Shown: positions 44,483 through 53,500 of the stretch, in pieces
How positions within the stretch are numbered: the first letter of the stretch is position 1
How the letters are laid out: each line of letters opens with the position of its first letter
Assembly (NCBI RefSeq): GCF_008297975.1
Contig: NZ_VLNY01000007.1
Location: 62,001-126,000 of the forward strand
Length of the DNA: 64,000 nt
Source of the DNA: Antrihabitans cavernicola
GTDB taxonomy: Bacteria; Actinomycetota; Actinomycetes; Mycobacteriales; Mycobacteriaceae
Direction of reading: 5' to 3'
Position numbers and translations under genes: made by a program
The notes under the pieces: generated by a model
Databases searched by the model: none
The model's input: the letters and a program-made list of their open reading frames with translations, nothing else
What the model was told of the DNA's origin: nothing

Positions 44483-45370
44483 CTAGTGGAGCCAGTCGTC
44501 GAAGGACAGACCGGAGATCCGTTCGTACGCCTCGATGTAGCGCGCCCGCGTAGCGGTGACGACGTCGTCGGGCAACGGCGGCGGCGCGGTATCCGATGCG
44601 CGATCCCATCCGGAATCCGGACCGGTGAGCCAGTCGCGGACGAACTGCTTGTCGAAGCTGGGTTGGACGCGGCCCTCTTGGTAGGAGTCGGCAGGCCAGT
44701 AGCGCGACGAATCCGGCGTCAACACTTCGTCGGCGAGCACCAGGTTGCCCAGGTGATCTACGCCGAACTCGAATTTGGTGTCGGCCAATAGAATGCCGCG
44801 GTCCTCGGCGAACGCTGCGGCGCGGAAGTAGATGTCGAGTGTGTCGTCGCGCAGCTTCACCGCAAGATCGGGGCCGACTTTGTCGATCACCTGTTGGAAG
44901 TCGATGTTCTCGTCGTGCTCGCCAAGATCCGCCTTCGCCGCGGGCGTGAAGATGGCCTCGGGAAGCTTGCTGGACTCGACGAGGCCTGCAGGCAGGTCGA
45001 TGCCGCACACGGCACCGGTGCGCTGGTAGTCGAGCAATCCCGAACCGGTCAGATACCCACGAGCCACACACTCGATCGGCAGCATCTTCAGCCTGCGGAC
45101 CACCATCGAGCGGCCGAGGACTTCTTGCGGAATGCGGGCGTCGTCGGCGTCGCCCGCAAGATGGTTGACGTCGGCCAACTTGCGAAAGAAGAAGAAGCTC
45201 ATCGCGGTGAGCACGCGCCCCTTGTCCGGAATGGGGGTGCTGAGCACGTGGTCGTAGGCGGAGATTCGATCACTCGCGACGAGCAGCATGTGATCGTCGT
45301 CGATCGCGTAGAGATCGCGAACCTTGCCTGCCGCGAGATGCTGATACGAGGTCAATGAGGGGCGCACCAT
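44483..45370 (-). CDS. purC: Phosphoribosylaminoimidazole-succinocarboxamide synthase
   Basis: SAICAR synthase of 295 residues, ligating aspartate to CAIR with ATP. Hallmarks: [41 protein letters not shown] and the Mg/ATP site in LADTKFEFG. The length suits the larger actinobacterial form. ATG at 45370. Convergent genes do not intrude; ptrB follows by 32 bases. Confidence 0.97.
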   Translation of the reverse strand: MVRPSLTSYQHLAAGKVRDLYAIDDDHMLLVASDRISAYDHVLSTPIPDKGRVLTAMSFFFFRKLADVNHLAGDADDARIPQEVLGRSMVVRRLKMLPIECVARGYLTGSGLLDYQRTGAVCGIDLPAGLVESSKLPEAIFTPAAKADLGEHDENIDFQQVIDKVGPDLAVKLRDDTLDIYFRAAAFAEDRGILLADTKFEFGVDHLGNLVLADEVLTPDSSRYWPADSYQEGRVQPSFDKQFVRDWLTGPDSGWDRASDTAPPPLPDDVVTATRARYIEAYERISGLSFDDWLH

Positions 45371-45467
45371 GGCACCCTATCGGCCGGCAACCCCATCCGC
45401 GGAATACTCCTCACATCCCCGGTGGTTGGGCGAGGAAGACGATACGAAACAACCGAGGGGAATATGC

Positions 45468-46886
45468 GTGACGATCACCAGGGCAGATGTGGGTCTTCGC
45501 TCCGAGCGGGGGCCCATTCTGTTGTCGCTGATGCTGGCGACGTCGCTGGTTGCGCTGGATTCCACCATCATCGCCACCGCCGTGTTGACGATCGTCGGCG
45601 ATCTCGGTGGATTTGCTCAGTTCCCATGGCTGTTCTCGATCTACCTGCTCGCCCAGGCCGTCACCGTCCCGATCTACGGCAAGCTGGCCGACACCTTCGG
45701 CCGTAAACCGGTGATGCTCTGGGGAATCGGCGTGTTTGCGCTTGGCTCACTGCTCTGCGGCTTCGCGACGAGCATGTTCGCGTTGATCGCGTTCCGAGCC
45801 GTGCAGGGTATCGGTGCCGGTGCTGTGCAACCCATGTCGATGACCATCGCGGGTGACATCTACACGCTGGAGGAACGCGCGAAGACGCAGGGCTACCTGG
45901 CGAGCGTGTGGGCGATGTCGTCGGTGGTGGGGCCGACCCTGGGCGGCGTGTTCTCCGAGTTCCTGTCCTGGCGCTGGATCTTCTTCGTCAACCTGCCGCT
46001 GTGCGCCGTCGCCGCCGCGATGTTGATCCGCAACTTCGACGAGCGCGGAACTCGCACCGGCAAACGCGTCGACTACGCAGGCGCCGCTCTCCTCGCCGTC
46101 GGCGCGGGTGCGCTGATTCTGGGGCTGCTGGAAGGCGGCCAGTCGTGGTCGTGGACCTCCGGTGCCAGCTTCACCGTGTTCGGAGTGGGCGTCGCGGCGC
46201 TGGTGGTATTCGCGTTCGTCGAACGGCGCGCAGAGAATCCGATCCTCCCGCTGTGGGTGCTCACGCGCAGGATCCTGGTGGCGAGCAGTCTGGTGTCGGT
46301 GATCGTCGGTGCCGTGGTGCTAGGCCTGACCTCCTATGTCCCGACCTACGTGCAGGGAGTGCTCGGCACCGGCGCCCTTGTCGCGGGGTTCGCGCTGGCA
46401 ACCCTGACGCTGGGCTGGCCGATCGCCGCATCGCTGTCCGGCCGCATCTACCTGCGGTTCGGCTTCCAGCGGACAGCCTTGACCGGTGCCACGGTGGCGG
46501 CTGTCGGTGCGGTGCTGATGACCTTGCTCGGTGTCGGATCGAGCATCTGGCAGGTCGCGATCGTGTGCTTCGTGATCGGCGTCGGAATGGGGCTGGTCGC
46601 GAGCCCGACGTTGATCGCTGCCCAATCCAGCGTCGACTGGTCCGAACGCGGAGTCGTCACCTCCACCAACATGTTCGCCCGCTCGATCGGCAGCGCCGTC
46701 GGCGTCGCCGTCTTCGGTGCTCTGGTCAATGCGCGGGTCGGCGGTACCGATCACCCGGCGCCTGCCGAGCTGTCCGGCGCGGTTCACCTGGTGTTCCTCG
46801 GGGTCGCAGGCGCCACGATCGTGATGATCGCGGCAGCGGCTGCGATGCCGAGGCGTCGGAGGGCGAATGCGGCGACTACGACATGA
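45468..46886 (+). CDS. emrB: MFS drug:H+ antiporter (DHA2, EmrB/QacA type)
   Basis: Membrane exporter of 472 residues with about 14 helices. Motif D/C-type ALDSTIIATAVLTIVGDL in helix 1 and the loop 2-3 motif GKLADTFGRKPVM are present. GTG at 45468 follows GAGGGG and gives the normal cytoplasmic leader; an ATG at 45369 is in frame but overlaps the divergent purC start. Likely exports hydrophobic drugs or an envelope compound; a related gene lies by purC in mycobacteria. Confidence 0.88.
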   Translation: MTITRADVGLRSERGPILLSLMLATSLVALDSTIIATAVLTIVGDLGGFAQFPWLFSIYLLAQAVTVPIYGKLADTFGRKPVMLWGIGVFALGSLLCGFATSMFALIAFRAVQGIGAGAVQPMSMTIAGDIYTLEERAKTQGYLASVWAMSSVVGPTLGGVFSEFLSWRWIFFVNLPLCAVAAAMLIRNFDERGTRTGKRVDYAGAALLAVGAGALILGLLEGGQSWSWTSGASFTVFGVGVAALVVFAFVERRAENPILPLWVLTRRILVASSLVSVIVGAVVLGLTSYVPTYVQGVLGTGALVAGFALATLTLGWPIAASLSGRIYLRFGFQRTALTGATVAAVGAVLMTLLGVGSSIWQVAIVCFVIGVGMGLVASPTLIAAQSSVDWSERGVVTSTNMFARSIGSAVGVAVFGALVNARVGGTDHPAPAELSGAVHLVFLGVAGATIVMIAAAAAMPRRRRANAATTT

Positions 46887-46927
46887 CCGTGCAACGATGA
46901 AGTGAACCGTTAGGCAGGTGAACGACG

Positions 46928-48190
46928 ATGACACCCCGAGACGAGCTCGTCATCGCCCGCGCACAGCAGGCACGCAGGCAGCACCAACTGGTCGAGCACT
47001 ATTTGTTCGACGACGCCCATGAGCGACTCGACGCCACCGCCGCACTCACCGCCAAAGCCCTCGGCTTTCCGTTCGCGCAGATCAACATCCTCGACGAGTT
47101 CTACCTGCATACCATCGCGCGGCATCGGTTCGGTGGACTCGACACGATGCCCCGCGATCAGACGATGTGCCAATTCACGATCGAGATGCCCAACCGGATT
47201 CTCGCCGTCGGCGATCTGCAGGCAGATCCTCGTTTCAACCACCTCGAAGGCGTGGTCGAAGGTGTGGTTCGCAGCTACGTCGGCGTTGCCTTGACCGGAC
47301 GCGAAGGTGAGCGTGTCGGCACCCTCTGCGTATTCGACAGCGATGTGCGCACGATCGACGCCACACAGCTCGAATGGATAACCCAGTTCGGGGTCATAGT
47401 CGAAGACCAGCTGGAACGGGTGCGGCGGGCGACCGAACGCCAGATCGGCGACACCGTCGCGACCGCGAGCCTGTCGGCGGGAATCGAGAACGGCGAAATC
47501 GTGCCGTGGTACCAGCCGGTCGTCGACCTCGACACCGGCCACACCGTGGCCTACGAGGCGCTGGCGCGGTGGATCCGGCCGGACAACGAGGTCGAGGATC
47601 CCCGACGGTTTCTGCCGCTCGCCGAGGACAGCGACCTCGTCCTCGACCTCGACCACGCGATCCTGCGACAGGCGTTGGCAGATCTGCGGACCTTCCGGGT
47701 CGCGAGGCCCGATCTTCGGGTCAACGTGAACATCTCGACCCGGCATCTCGAGATAGACGGCGGCGCAGCTGCTCTTCACCAGATCGTCCGTGCCGCCGAG
47801 ATTCCGCCCGACGCCGTCAACCTCGAGCTGACCGAGACTCGCAGCCTCTACGTCGGCAATCAGGTGATCGCGGCGGTAGCGGAACTCCGTGGCCATGGCT
47901 TCGGAGTGGTGCTCGACGATTTCGGATCGGGCTGGTCGTCGCTCGATCGCCTGTTGTATCTCGACATCACCGGATTCAAGATCGACCAGGCCGTGACGGC
48001 GGCGCTCGGCACGCCGGTCGCCGATGCCCTGGCGCGAGGGCTCGCTGTCCTGGCGAACGATTTGAATCTCGACACCACCATCGAGGGCGTCACCACGCAG
48101 CAGCAGCGCGAGCTGGCGAAGTCGTTCGGTTGCCGGGCAGCGCAGGGTTATCTCTGGACGCACCCGATCCCCGCGTCCGTCATCGGGTGA
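46928..48190 (+). CDS. GAF-EAL cyclic-di-GMP phosphodiesterase
   Basis: Cytosolic protein of 420 residues. A GAF-like sensor fills residues 20-155, and an EAL domain follows (170-415). All the catalytic markers look intact: EALARW, NISTRHL, LELTET, DDFGSGWSSL, FKIDQAV, IEGVTT and AAQGYLW. It should therefore hydrolyse c-di-GMP to pGpG under control of its GAF ligand. Located 41 bases after emrB, on the same strand; converges on the HIT gene through a tandem repeat. Confidence 0.9.
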   Translation: MTPRDELVIARAQQARRQHQLVEHYLFDDAHERLDATAALTAKALGFPFAQINILDEFYLHTIARHRFGGLDTMPRDQTMCQFTIEMPNRILAVGDLQADPRFNHLEGVVEGVVRSYVGVALTGREGERVGTLCVFDSDVRTIDATQLEWITQFGVIVEDQLERVRRATERQIGDTVATASLSAGIENGEIVPWYQPVVDLDTGHTVAYEALARWIRPDNEVEDPRRFLPLAEDSDLVLDLDHAILRQALADLRTFRVARPDLRVNVNISTRHLEIDGGAAALHQIVRAAEIPPDAVNLELTETRSLYVGNQVIAAVAELRGHGFGVVLDDFGSGWSSLDRLLYLDITGFKIDQAVTAALGTPVADALARGLAVLANDLNLDTTIEGVTTQQQRELAKSFGCRAAQGYLWTHPIPASVIG

Positions 48191-48198
48191 GCCGCTCA

Positions 48199-48240
48199 GA
48201 TTCGACTCAGCAGGTTCGACTCATCAGTTTCGGCTCAGGG
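48199..48240. repeat. Three-unit 14-bp tandem repeat at the HIT 3' end
   Basis: GATTCGACTCAGCA, GGTTCGACTCATCA, GTTTCGGCTCAGGG. On the minus strand the HIT gene ends in the third unit, and its TGA is immediately followed by a second in-frame TGA from the next unit. Confidence 0.8.
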
Positions 48241-48649
48241 CGCCTTTGATCGACCCGGCAAGATAGTCCAGATCGGGCCTGCGTGGGCTCGTCGGCCTGC
48301 CGCGTAGCCCGAAGCCGTCGCCGCTGGTTCGCGGGATCACATGCAGGTGCACGTGGAACACCTCTTGACCGGCCGCGACGCCGTCGGCAAGGAAGAAGTT
48401 GACGCCATCGCACGCCACTTCGCTCTGCCGCAGTGCGGCAGCGAGGCGCTGGCCGACCTGGAACAGCTTGCCGCCGACCGCCGGATCGAGTTCGGCGAGG
48501 CTCGCCGCCTGCACCTTCGGAATCACCAGCAGATGGCCCGGGGTGAACGGGCGGATGTCCATGAACGCGAGTACGTCGTCGTCTTCGTACACGGTGCTCA
48601 CCGGCGCCCGACCGGCGACGATGTCGGCGAAAATCGTGTGCGGATTCAT
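48224..48649 (-). CDS. HIT-family nucleotide hydrolase/transferase
   Basis: Protein of 141 residues. The histidine triad is present in QEVFHVHLHVIPR (H-phi-H-phi-H). The N-terminal FADIVAGRAPVSTVYEDDDV and DIRPFTPGHLLVIPK are classical for the Hint/HIT branch acting on AMP-linked substrates such as adenosine phosphoramidates. Its start overlaps the lipoprotein gene by four bases. Confidence 0.94.
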   Translation of the reverse strand: MNPHTIFADIVAGRAPVSTVYEDDDVLAFMDIRPFTPGHLLVIPKVQAASLAELDPAVGGKLFQVGQRLAAALRQSEVACDGVNFFLADGVAAGQEVFHVHLHVIPRTSGDGFGLRGRPTSPRRPDLDYLAGSIKGALSRN

Positions 48650-49209
48650 TTCGGCGCTCCCGATCCCGCCTCGACGAACCCGCCGATCAGCTTGCCGTAC
48701 AGGGCGGCAAACCGTGCCCGCGCGTCAATCTGCGCCTGCGTAAGACCGTTGGTCGCGCCCGGCGCATAGATCGAGAGGTGGACCGCGGGATCGTGGGTGT
48801 AGTCGATGGATCGGCTGCCCTGATCGGTGATCGTCGGGCTGCCGAAATCGACACCTCGCAGCGCCACGGTGTCCGCGATGGCATCGTCGATCAGGCATTT
48901 CGGGATGTAACCCGGCAACGACGGCGGTGGCGGATCGGGCGCACCGGACGGGCCGACCGCGTTCGGAGTGGACACCGCATGACCGTCCGCGTAGACGATC
49001 AACTCCGGCTGCAGGTTCGCTCGCCGCTGCCAGCCGTTCGGTGTGGTCACCAGTGTGAAAAGCACCGGAGTCTGGCCGGGTGCCGATCCGGGGGGCGGCG
49101 CCGACTCGGCCGTGCACGCGACGTTCGCCGGCTCGGGGTTGTCGGAACTCGCGCACGCCGTGGCCGCAAAGGCGACCGCGAGGATCGTCAACAGTCCGCG
49201 CAAGCCCAT
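48646..49209 (-). CDS. Putative lipoprotein of unknown function
   Basis: Protein of 187 residues. Hydrophobic signal LLTILAVAFAATACAS ends in a plausible but weak lipobox (ATAC). The mature part is Pro/Ala-rich and carries HAVSTPNAVGPSGAPDPPPPSLPGY, a low-complexity linker, with two further cysteines. I do not recognise a domain. Overlaps the HIT gene; 30 bases after purB's stop region, on the same strand. Confidence 0.72.
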   Translation of the reverse strand: MGLRGLLTILAVAFAATACASSDNPEPANVACTAESAPPPGSAPGQTPVLFTLVTTPNGWQRRANLQPELIVYADGHAVSTPNAVGPSGAPDPPPPSLPGYIPKCLIDDAIADTVALRGVDFGSPTITDQGSRSIDYTHDPAVHLSIYAPGATNGLTQAQIDARARFAALYGKLIGGFVEAGSGAPK

Positions 49210-49215
49210 GGAACA

Positions 49216-49245
49216 ACCGTAGCGCTAGAAACCGAAGCGCTAGAG
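49216..49245. repeat. 15-bp tandem duplication spanning the purB stop
   Basis: ACCGTAGCGCTAGAA and ACCGAAGCGCTAGAG, 13 of 15 bases identical. The purB TAG lies in the right-hand copy; the left-hand copy gives a second TAG in the same frame, 15 bases downstream on the minus strand. Confidence 0.8.
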
Positions 49246-50661
49246 AATCGGCGACGCCGAATACTTCGCAGCGTCTGGGAATCGCTCCACCAGCGCGGCA
49301 ACATCTTCGATCACTCCGGACACCTGATCCTCGGCCGCGCCGATGAACGCCGACTTGTCCGCCAGCGCGTCATCGAGCTGCTTCCGGTCGAGTGGGAAGC
49401 GATCGTCGGCGGCCAGGCGATCCAGCAGGTCGGGTTCGGTGCCCTGCTCGCGCATCGCCAAGGCGACGGCAACTGCGTGTTCCTTGATCACCTCGTGCGC
49501 GCTCTCGCGGCCGACACCGGCGCGCACCGCCGCCATCAACATGCGGGTGGTCGCCAGGAACGGCAGGTAGCGGTCCAGTTCGCGCGAGATAACCGCCGGA
49601 TAGGCGCCGAACTCGGCGAGCACCGTCAAGAACGTCTCCATCAGACCGTCGATCGCGAAGAACGCGTCCGGCAGCGCAACTCGTCGAACGACGGAGCAGA
49701 ACACGTCGCCCTCGTTCCACTGCGCACCGGCCAGCTCGGCGCCCATCGACGCGTAGCCGCGCAGGACCACCTGCAGGCCGTTGACGCGCTCACACGACCG
49801 GGTGTTCATCTTGTGCGGCATTGCCGAGCTGCCGACCTGGCCGGGTTGAAAACCTTCGGTGACCAGCTCGTGCCCGGCCATCAGGCGGATCGTGTGGGCG
49901 AACGACGACGGCCCGGCGGCCACCTGGACCAGCGCCGAGAGCACCTCGTGGTCGATGGACCGCGGATACACCTGCCCGACGCTGGTGAACACGAATCCGA
50001 AGCCAAGATGGCGGGCGATCTGCTGCTCGAGGTCGTCGAGCTTCTTGGCATCGCCACCCAGCAGATCGAGCATGTCCTGCGAGGTACCCATCGGGCCCTT
50101 GATGCCGCGCAGCGGATAGCGACCGATCAGCTCTTCCAGCCGGGTAAGGGCCACCAGCAGCTCGTCGGCGGCGGACGCGAAACGCTTGCCGAGGGTTGTC
50201 GCCTGTGCGGCGACGTTGTGCGATCGACCGGCCATCACCGTCGACTGGTACTGCGCCGCCCGATCCGCGAGGCGCGCGGCGATCGCGACACCGTGTGCGT
50301 GGACGTGCTGCAGCGACAGCCGAATCTGCAGCTGCTCAACATTTTCCGTCAGATCGCGGCTCGTCATCCCCTTGTGGATGTGCTCATGTCCCGCCAAGGC
50401 ATTGAACTCTTCGATCCGCGCCTTCACATCGTGCCGGGTCACTCGCTCACGGGCGGCGATCGATTCCAGATCGACCTTGTCGAGCACCTTCTCGTAATCG
50501 TCGACAACGCCGGCAGGCACCTCGACACCCAACTCGGACTGGGCTCGGAGCACCTCGAGCCAGAGCTTGCGCTCGAGCACGATCTTGTTCTCGGGAGACC
50601 ACAACCGAACCAATTCGGGGCTCGCATACCGGGTGGCCAGGACGTTGGGGACTGTAGTCAC
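49240..50661 (-). CDS. purB: Adenylosuccinate lyase
   Basis: Acts twice in purine synthesis: SAICAR to AICAR and adenylosuccinate to AMP. The protein has 473 residues. Fumarase/aspartase signature GSSAMPHKMNTRSCERVNG near residue 270, an early block LEVLRAQSEL, TSRDLTENVEQLQ and MAGRSHNVAAQATTLGKRFA match the family. GTG at 50661. The gene ends in a duplicated 15-bp unit that repeats its stop codon. Confidence 0.97.
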   Translation of the reverse strand: MTTVPNVLATRYASPELVRLWSPENKIVLERKLWLEVLRAQSELGVEVPAGVVDDYEKVLDKVDLESIAARERVTRHDVKARIEEFNALAGHEHIHKGMTSRDLTENVEQLQIRLSLQHVHAHGVAIAARLADRAAQYQSTVMAGRSHNVAAQATTLGKRFASAADELLVALTRLEELIGRYPLRGIKGPMGTSQDMLDLLGGDAKKLDDLEQQIARHLGFGFVFTSVGQVYPRSIDHEVLSALVQVAAGPSSFAHTIRLMAGHELVTEGFQPGQVGSSAMPHKMNTRSCERVNGLQVVLRGYASMGAELAGAQWNEGDVFCSVVRRVALPDAFFAIDGLMETFLTVLAEFGAYPAVISRELDRYLPFLATTRMLMAAVRAGVGRESAHEVIKEHAVAVALAMREQGTEPDLLDRLAADDRFPLDRKQLDDALADKSAFIGAAEDQVSGVIEDVAALVERFPDAAKYSASPIL

Positions 50662-50697
50662 GACTCACCAGTCTACGGACCGCACCGATCCCGAGAA

Positions 50698-51309
50698 CTA
50701 GCGATCCTCCTGTGGAGCGACGATGTCGATTACCTCGAGCAACGCACCGCGCGCGGACCGTCGCGGATCGGGCTCGCGCTCGCTGAGGGCACCCACCACA
50801 GCACCGTCGACGATCGCCACCACTCGCCGCAACTGCTCCTGCCGAACGACGCGACCGGAACGGCGCAGAACGTCGGCGAGGATGTCGTCGAGTTGAGCAC
50901 GCAACCGCGATTGCACCTCCCGCAACTCGGGATGGCGGGCCGATGCGATGAACCGCTCGTACCGCGAGATCAACTGCTCCTGATCGGCGGCGTCGTGGCT
51001 CGGCGCGCCGACGAGCAAGTCTACGATCAACTCCACCGTCGCCTCGGCAGCACGACGCCGATGGGTGACGTCGCCGATGCGGCCGCGCATGATGTCGAGC
51101 TCGAGATTTCCGCTGAACTCCACTGCGCGAGCGATCAAGTCGTCGAGCGACTCGAAGTAGTAGGTGGTCGATGCGAGCGGTAGATCGGCGCGGCTGGCGA
51201 CAGAACGGTGCCGCACAGCATCGAATCCGCCTTCGAGCAGAAGTTCAGCAGCCGCCGCGACCAAGGCTTGGCGACGCCGTTCGCCCTTGGGGGTGGTCGC
51301 GGTGGTCAC
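50698..51309 (-). CDS. TetR-family regulator
   Basis: Regulator of 203 residues. N-terminal helices RRQALVAAAAELLLEGGFDA and SVASRADLPLASTTYYFESL are the TetR DNA-binding unit. The C-terminal domain is not assigned to a ligand class. It lies 36 bases upstream of purB on the same strand; a TetR gene is near purB in mycobacteria too. Target unknown. Confidence 0.88.
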   Translation of the reverse strand: MTTATTPKGERRRQALVAAAAELLLEGGFDAVRHRSVASRADLPLASTTYYFESLDDLIARAVEFSGNLELDIMRGRIGDVTHRRRAAEATVELIVDLLVGAPSHDAADQEQLISRYERFIASARHPELREVQSRLRAQLDDILADVLRRSGRVVRQEQLRRVVAIVDGAVVGALSEREPDPRRSARGALLEVIDIVAPQEDR

Positions 51310-51393
51310 CGGACAATCGTGCCAGGGACCGACACGCCGTCGATGGAAAATCGCAAAGGAGACCGGTTCGACGGTAATTTCTCGCGTCTGCGC

Positions 51394-52545
51394 TCATAAT
51401 CCGCGTAGACGTTCCAGTGCTTCCTCGATCTCGGCGGTTGCTCCAGCAAACGAAAAGCGCACTGTCCGGGTACCTCTCGCGGTATCGAAATCGACGCCGG
51501 GGGCGAGTGCCACTCCCGTCGTCGCGAGCAGCTGCGCGCACCAGGCGGTCGAATCGTCTGTCAGGTGACCGATGTGGGCGTATGCGTAGAAGGCTCCGTC
51601 GGCCGGTGCCAGTTCGGTGATTCCCACCTGCGGCAGTCCGGTCAACAGCAATTCACGGTTGGTGCCGTATCGCCGAACATGCCCGTCCAGTTCAACTTTC
51701 GCCTCCGCGGAGAACGCGGCGATCGCAGCGTATTGCGAAATGGTCGGCGGGCAGACCGTCATGTTCGACGCCAATCGCTGCAACGCCCGGCGCAATCCGG
51801 CCGGCACCAACATCCACCCGAGCCGCCACCCGGTCATCGAGAAGTACTTGGACGTCGAACCGATAACCACGGATTCGCGGGAAGTTTCCCAGGCACTTGC
51901 TGTTTCGGCATCGTCGCCGTAGGTGATGCCGTGGTAGATCTCGTCGGAAATCAGCAGGGTGCCGTGCTCGTCGCACCAGCGCGCGATCGCGGCGAGCTCG
52001 GTCGGGTCGATCATCGTGCCCGTCGGATTCGCGGGGCTCGCGACGACCAGGCCGGCGGGCGGCGCATGCAGCGCGTCCAGCATGGCGACCGTCGGTTGAA
52101 ATCGGGTCTCGGGTCCGCAGTCGAGTTCGATCACGTGACACCCAAGCGCCGCAAGGGTATTGCGGTAGGCGGGATAGCCGGGACGGGCGACCACCACCGT
52201 GTCGCCGAGATCGAACGCCGCAAGGAAGATCAGCGTGAACGCGCCCGACGAGCCCGTGGTCACCACTACCTCGTCGGCGTCGACCTCGATCCCGTAGAGC
52301 GCACTGTGATGTTCGGCGATCGCCTCCCGCAGGGGCCGGACGCCGAAGGTTTCGGTATAGCCGAGCAACTCCGAATCGAGTGCGACCTTCGTTGCCCGCA
52401 GCACAGGCGCGGGTGCGGGGGTCGACGGCTGGCCCGCCGCGAGGGAAAGCACGTCACCGTGGGTTCGCGCCCGTTCGGCGGCGGCCTTCCACACGTCCAT
52501 CACATGAAAAGGCTCGACCTTCGACCGCAACGATTCCGTCCGCAC
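51394..52545 (-). CDS. Class I/II aminotransferase (AspC-like)
   Basis: PLP enzyme of 383 residues, fold type I. The PLP lysine is in IGSTSKYFSMTGWRLGW; SPANPTGTMID and ISDEIYHGITYG are the PLP-binding Asn and Asp segments; substrate Arg likely in TVRFSF. Specificity is not readable, candidates being aspartate, N-succinyl-DAP or a methionine-related keto acid. A single-gene unit between TetR and an M23 gene. Confidence 0.9.
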   Translation of the reverse strand: MRTESLRSKVEPFHVMDVWKAAAERARTHGDVLSLAAGQPSTPAPAPVLRATKVALDSELLGYTETFGVRPLREAIAEHHSALYGIEVDADEVVVTTGSSGAFTLIFLAAFDLGDTVVVARPGYPAYRNTLAALGCHVIELDCGPETRFQPTVAMLDALHAPPAGLVVASPANPTGTMIDPTELAAIARWCDEHGTLLISDEIYHGITYGDDAETASAWETSRESVVIGSTSKYFSMTGWRLGWMLVPAGLRRALQRLASNMTVCPPTISQYAAIAAFSAEAKVELDGHVRRYGTNRELLLTGLPQVGITELAPADGAFYAYAHIGHLTDDSTAWCAQLLATTGVALAPGVDFDTARGTRTVRFSFAGATAEIEEALERLRGL

Positions 52546-52628
52546 AGCCTCGACGCTAGCCGGGGCAGGTCTCGACCCGGCGTCGAGTTCCCAAGAACGC
52601 TGCGCGCGTTCGAGGACACGCTGTTATG

Positions 52629-52658
52629 GTCTGGCAGGTGATGCACGCCTGCCCAGAC
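52629..52658 (+). promoter_or_regulatory. 5' leader hairpin before the M23 peptidase gene
   Basis: GTCTGGCAGG and CCTG-c-CCAGAC form ten pairs with one bulge and a nine-base loop, ending 26 bases before the M23 ATG. It may be a leader structure or an operator. It does not match the c-di-AMP riboswitch found before some actinobacterial cell-wall hydrolases. Confidence 0.4.
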
Positions 52659-52684
52659 GTATTTCTCTGAGACTGAGGGCGAGC

Positions 52685-53485
52685 ATGAGAACGATCGAAG
52701 GGCCGAGCGTAGAAGTGGGCCGATTTCGGGTGCTGGGCGCGGTGCTTGTCGCCGCGGCGCTTTTTGCTGCCGCCGACGCCGTCCACTCCCCGGTTGTACC
52801 GATGACGTTCGCCAGCGCGCACACGGTCGCGCCCGGGATCTACCAGAACGCGGCGAACGTGCAACCGCTCGATCTGGAACATCAGCAGCAGGTGTTGATG
52901 ACGCCGCGGACTCGCCCCGAATACCTCGACCAGCTCGCCAAGGGCGAGAAGATTCGCGAAGGGCACGTCGTCGAAACGGCCGCCAAGGCCACCCTGGAGC
53001 GCGCCAAAGCCGAGGCCGCCGCAGCGATCGCAGGGCAGACTCCGCAGTCGATGATGGGCGGCAGCGCGACCATGGCGGGCGCGATCACGCCCGGCTCGAA
53101 CGGTTACGTAGTGCCCGCGCACGGCACGTTCACCTCCGGTTTCGGGATGCGCTGGGGTGTCCTGCATGCAGGCATCGACATCGCAGGCCCGATCGGCACC
53201 CCGGAGTATGCGGTTGCCGCAGGAACCGTCATCGACGCGGGTCCGGCTAGCGGCTTCGGACTGTGGGTGCGGATCAGGCACGACGACGGCACGATCTCCG
53301 TGTATGGCCACATGTACGACTTCTTCGTTTCCGTCGGCGAGCGCGTCCCCGCAGGTATGCAGATCGCTCGGATGGGAAGCCGCGGCGATTCGACGGGCCC
53401 GCACCTGCACTTCGAGATCATCATCAACGGACAGCATGTGGATCCGCAGCGCTGGCTGGCGCTGCACGGGATCATGGTCGGCTGA
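52685..53485 (+). CDS. M23 peptidoglycan endopeptidase (LysM-less)
   Basis: Exported protein of 266 residues. N-terminal signal or anchor VLGAVLVAAALFAAADAV, a linker with a short charged coiled stretch (TAAKATLERAKAEAAAAIA), then the M23 domain from about residue 140: zinc His/Asp in HAGIDIAGP and HLHFEI in TGPHLHFEI. It should cleave peptide cross-links in the cell wall. Monocistronic, convergent with purD. Confidence 0.9.
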   Translation: MRTIEGPSVEVGRFRVLGAVLVAAALFAAADAVHSPVVPMTFASAHTVAPGIYQNAANVQPLDLEHQQQVLMTPRTRPEYLDQLAKGEKIREGHVVETAAKATLERAKAEAAAAIAGQTPQSMMGGSATMAGAITPGSNGYVVPAHGTFTSGFGMRWGVLHAGIDIAGPIGTPEYAVAAGTVIDAGPASGFGLWVRIRHDDGTISVYGHMYDFFVSVGERVPAGMQIARMGSRGDSTGPHLHFEIIINGQHVDPQRWLALHGIMVG

Positions 53486-53500
53486 CGGCTACTGCCTTCG

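Noticed and set aside
15516-48223. Shared octamer TGAGTCGA near several gene ends (15516, 18350, 48200-48223)
   Set aside because: An 8-mer is expected a few times in 64 kb on two strands; no further shared context was found.
52546-52684. c-di-AMP (ydaO-type) riboswitch before the M23 peptidase
   Set aside because: The region is short and shows one hairpin without the conserved riboswitch core.
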